Shown: piece by piece, positions 13,229 to 13,446 of the stretch
Position numbering within the stretch: the stretch's first letter is position 1
Layout: every line of letters begins with the position of its first letter
Source: Pseudomonadota bacterium
Lineage (GTDB): Bacteria; Pseudomonadota; Gammaproteobacteria; Xanthomonadales; Xanthomonadaceae
Direction: 5' to 3'
NCBI GenBank assembly: GCA_025355485.1
Contig: JANXZP010000159.1
Location: forward strand, 1 to 13,446
DNA: 13,446 nucleotides
Position numbers and translations under genes: made by a program
Notes under the pieces: model-generated
Databases searched by the model: none
The model's input: only the letters and a program-made list of their open reading frames with translations
Told to the model about the DNA's origin: nothing

Positions 13229-13446
13229 ATGTCAACTGGAAATAGCGTGCCAGTCCTAATCATCGACGCCGTCGCCTTTGCCGCCGAGAAACACCGCAGC
13301 CAGCGACGCAAGGATGCTGCAGCATCCCCCTACATCAACCATCCGATTGCACTTGCCCATGTGCTGGCCAGTGAGGGCGGAATCGACGACGTCACGGTTC
13401 TGAGTGCTGCAGTCCTTCACGACACTATTGAGGACACGCAGACGAC
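13229..13446 (+). CDS. MESH1-type HD-domain (p)ppGpp hydrolase, N-terminal part
   Basis: The gene runs off the right end; 72 codons are visible. The protein begins MSTGNSVPVLIIDAVAFAAE and contains the metal- and nucleotide-binding signature of RelA/SpoT-type hydrolases: H22 (EKHRSQRRKD), H38 in PYINHP, and HDTIEDT with H64, D65, E68 and D69. The spacing and short N-terminus fit the small stand-alone MESH1-like hydrolases (about 180 residues) that remove the 3'-pyrophosphate from (p)ppGpp, rather than full-length SpoT. Start at 13229 has AGGAGA 5-8 nt upstream, a strong ribosome-binding site. It is divergent from the secreted hydrolase; no functional link is evident. The synthetase, if any, is outside the window. 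Confidence 0.9.
   Translation, partial: MSTGNSVPVLIIDAVAFAAEKHRSQRRKDAAASPYINHPIALAHVLASEGGIDDVTVLSAAVLHDTIEDTQT

Overview
The window is GC-rich and looks like a chromosomal accessory region of a gammaproteobacterium, most plausibly Lysobacterales/Xanthomonadales. That placement is inferred from the gene families and codon choice, not from a marker gene. No rRNA, tRNA, CRISPR array or classical insertion sequence is visible. Most genes carry long antisense open frames that are GC-driven shadows; they are left out.

Layout. (1) A short FimB-sized tyrosine recombinase on the plus strand (51-677), followed by a perfect stem-loop and a 63-bp repeat. (2) On the minus strand, a 764-residue secreted Ig-like mosaic protein (1134-3428), a small ParB/sulfiredoxin-like protein (3687-4061) and a membrane-anchored TolB/FlgO-like plus TPR protein (4323-6161). 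(3) About 600 bp of non-coding DNA with another repeat copy. (4) A minus-strand redox set: AhpD-like protein, NTF2/DUF1348 protein and flavin-type PPOX protein (6764-8515), divergent from a LysR regulator (8638-9540). (5) An exported two-lobe retropepsin-like aspartyl protease (9679-10641), translationally coupled to a small membrane protein that appears frameshifted. (6) A second recombinase (11268-11888), about 78% identical in protein to the first. (7) A convergent secreted alpha/beta hydrolase (11963-13021) and, at the right edge, the start of a MESH1-type HD (p)ppGpp hydrolase (13229 onward).

The most interesting signal is the recombinase/repeat system. Two paralogous recombinases lie in the same orientation about 10.6 kb apart. 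Each has a hairpin that pairs its Shine-Dalgarno sequence with different bases in the two copies, and each has a palindromic stem starting about 15 nt after its stop codon. A family of imperfect 63-bp repeats, aligning without gaps and each preceded by a palindrome, occurs after recombinase 1, between the ParB-like and TPR genes, and between the TPR and PPOX genes. Shorter cores of the same kind (consensus near GCGGACATTCG) flank recombinase 2 in inverted orientation and sit at other gene boundaries. This could be an integron-like or inversion-type cassette system run by stand-alone FimB-sized recombinases. The repeats and enzymes are seen directly; the cassette mechanism is inference.
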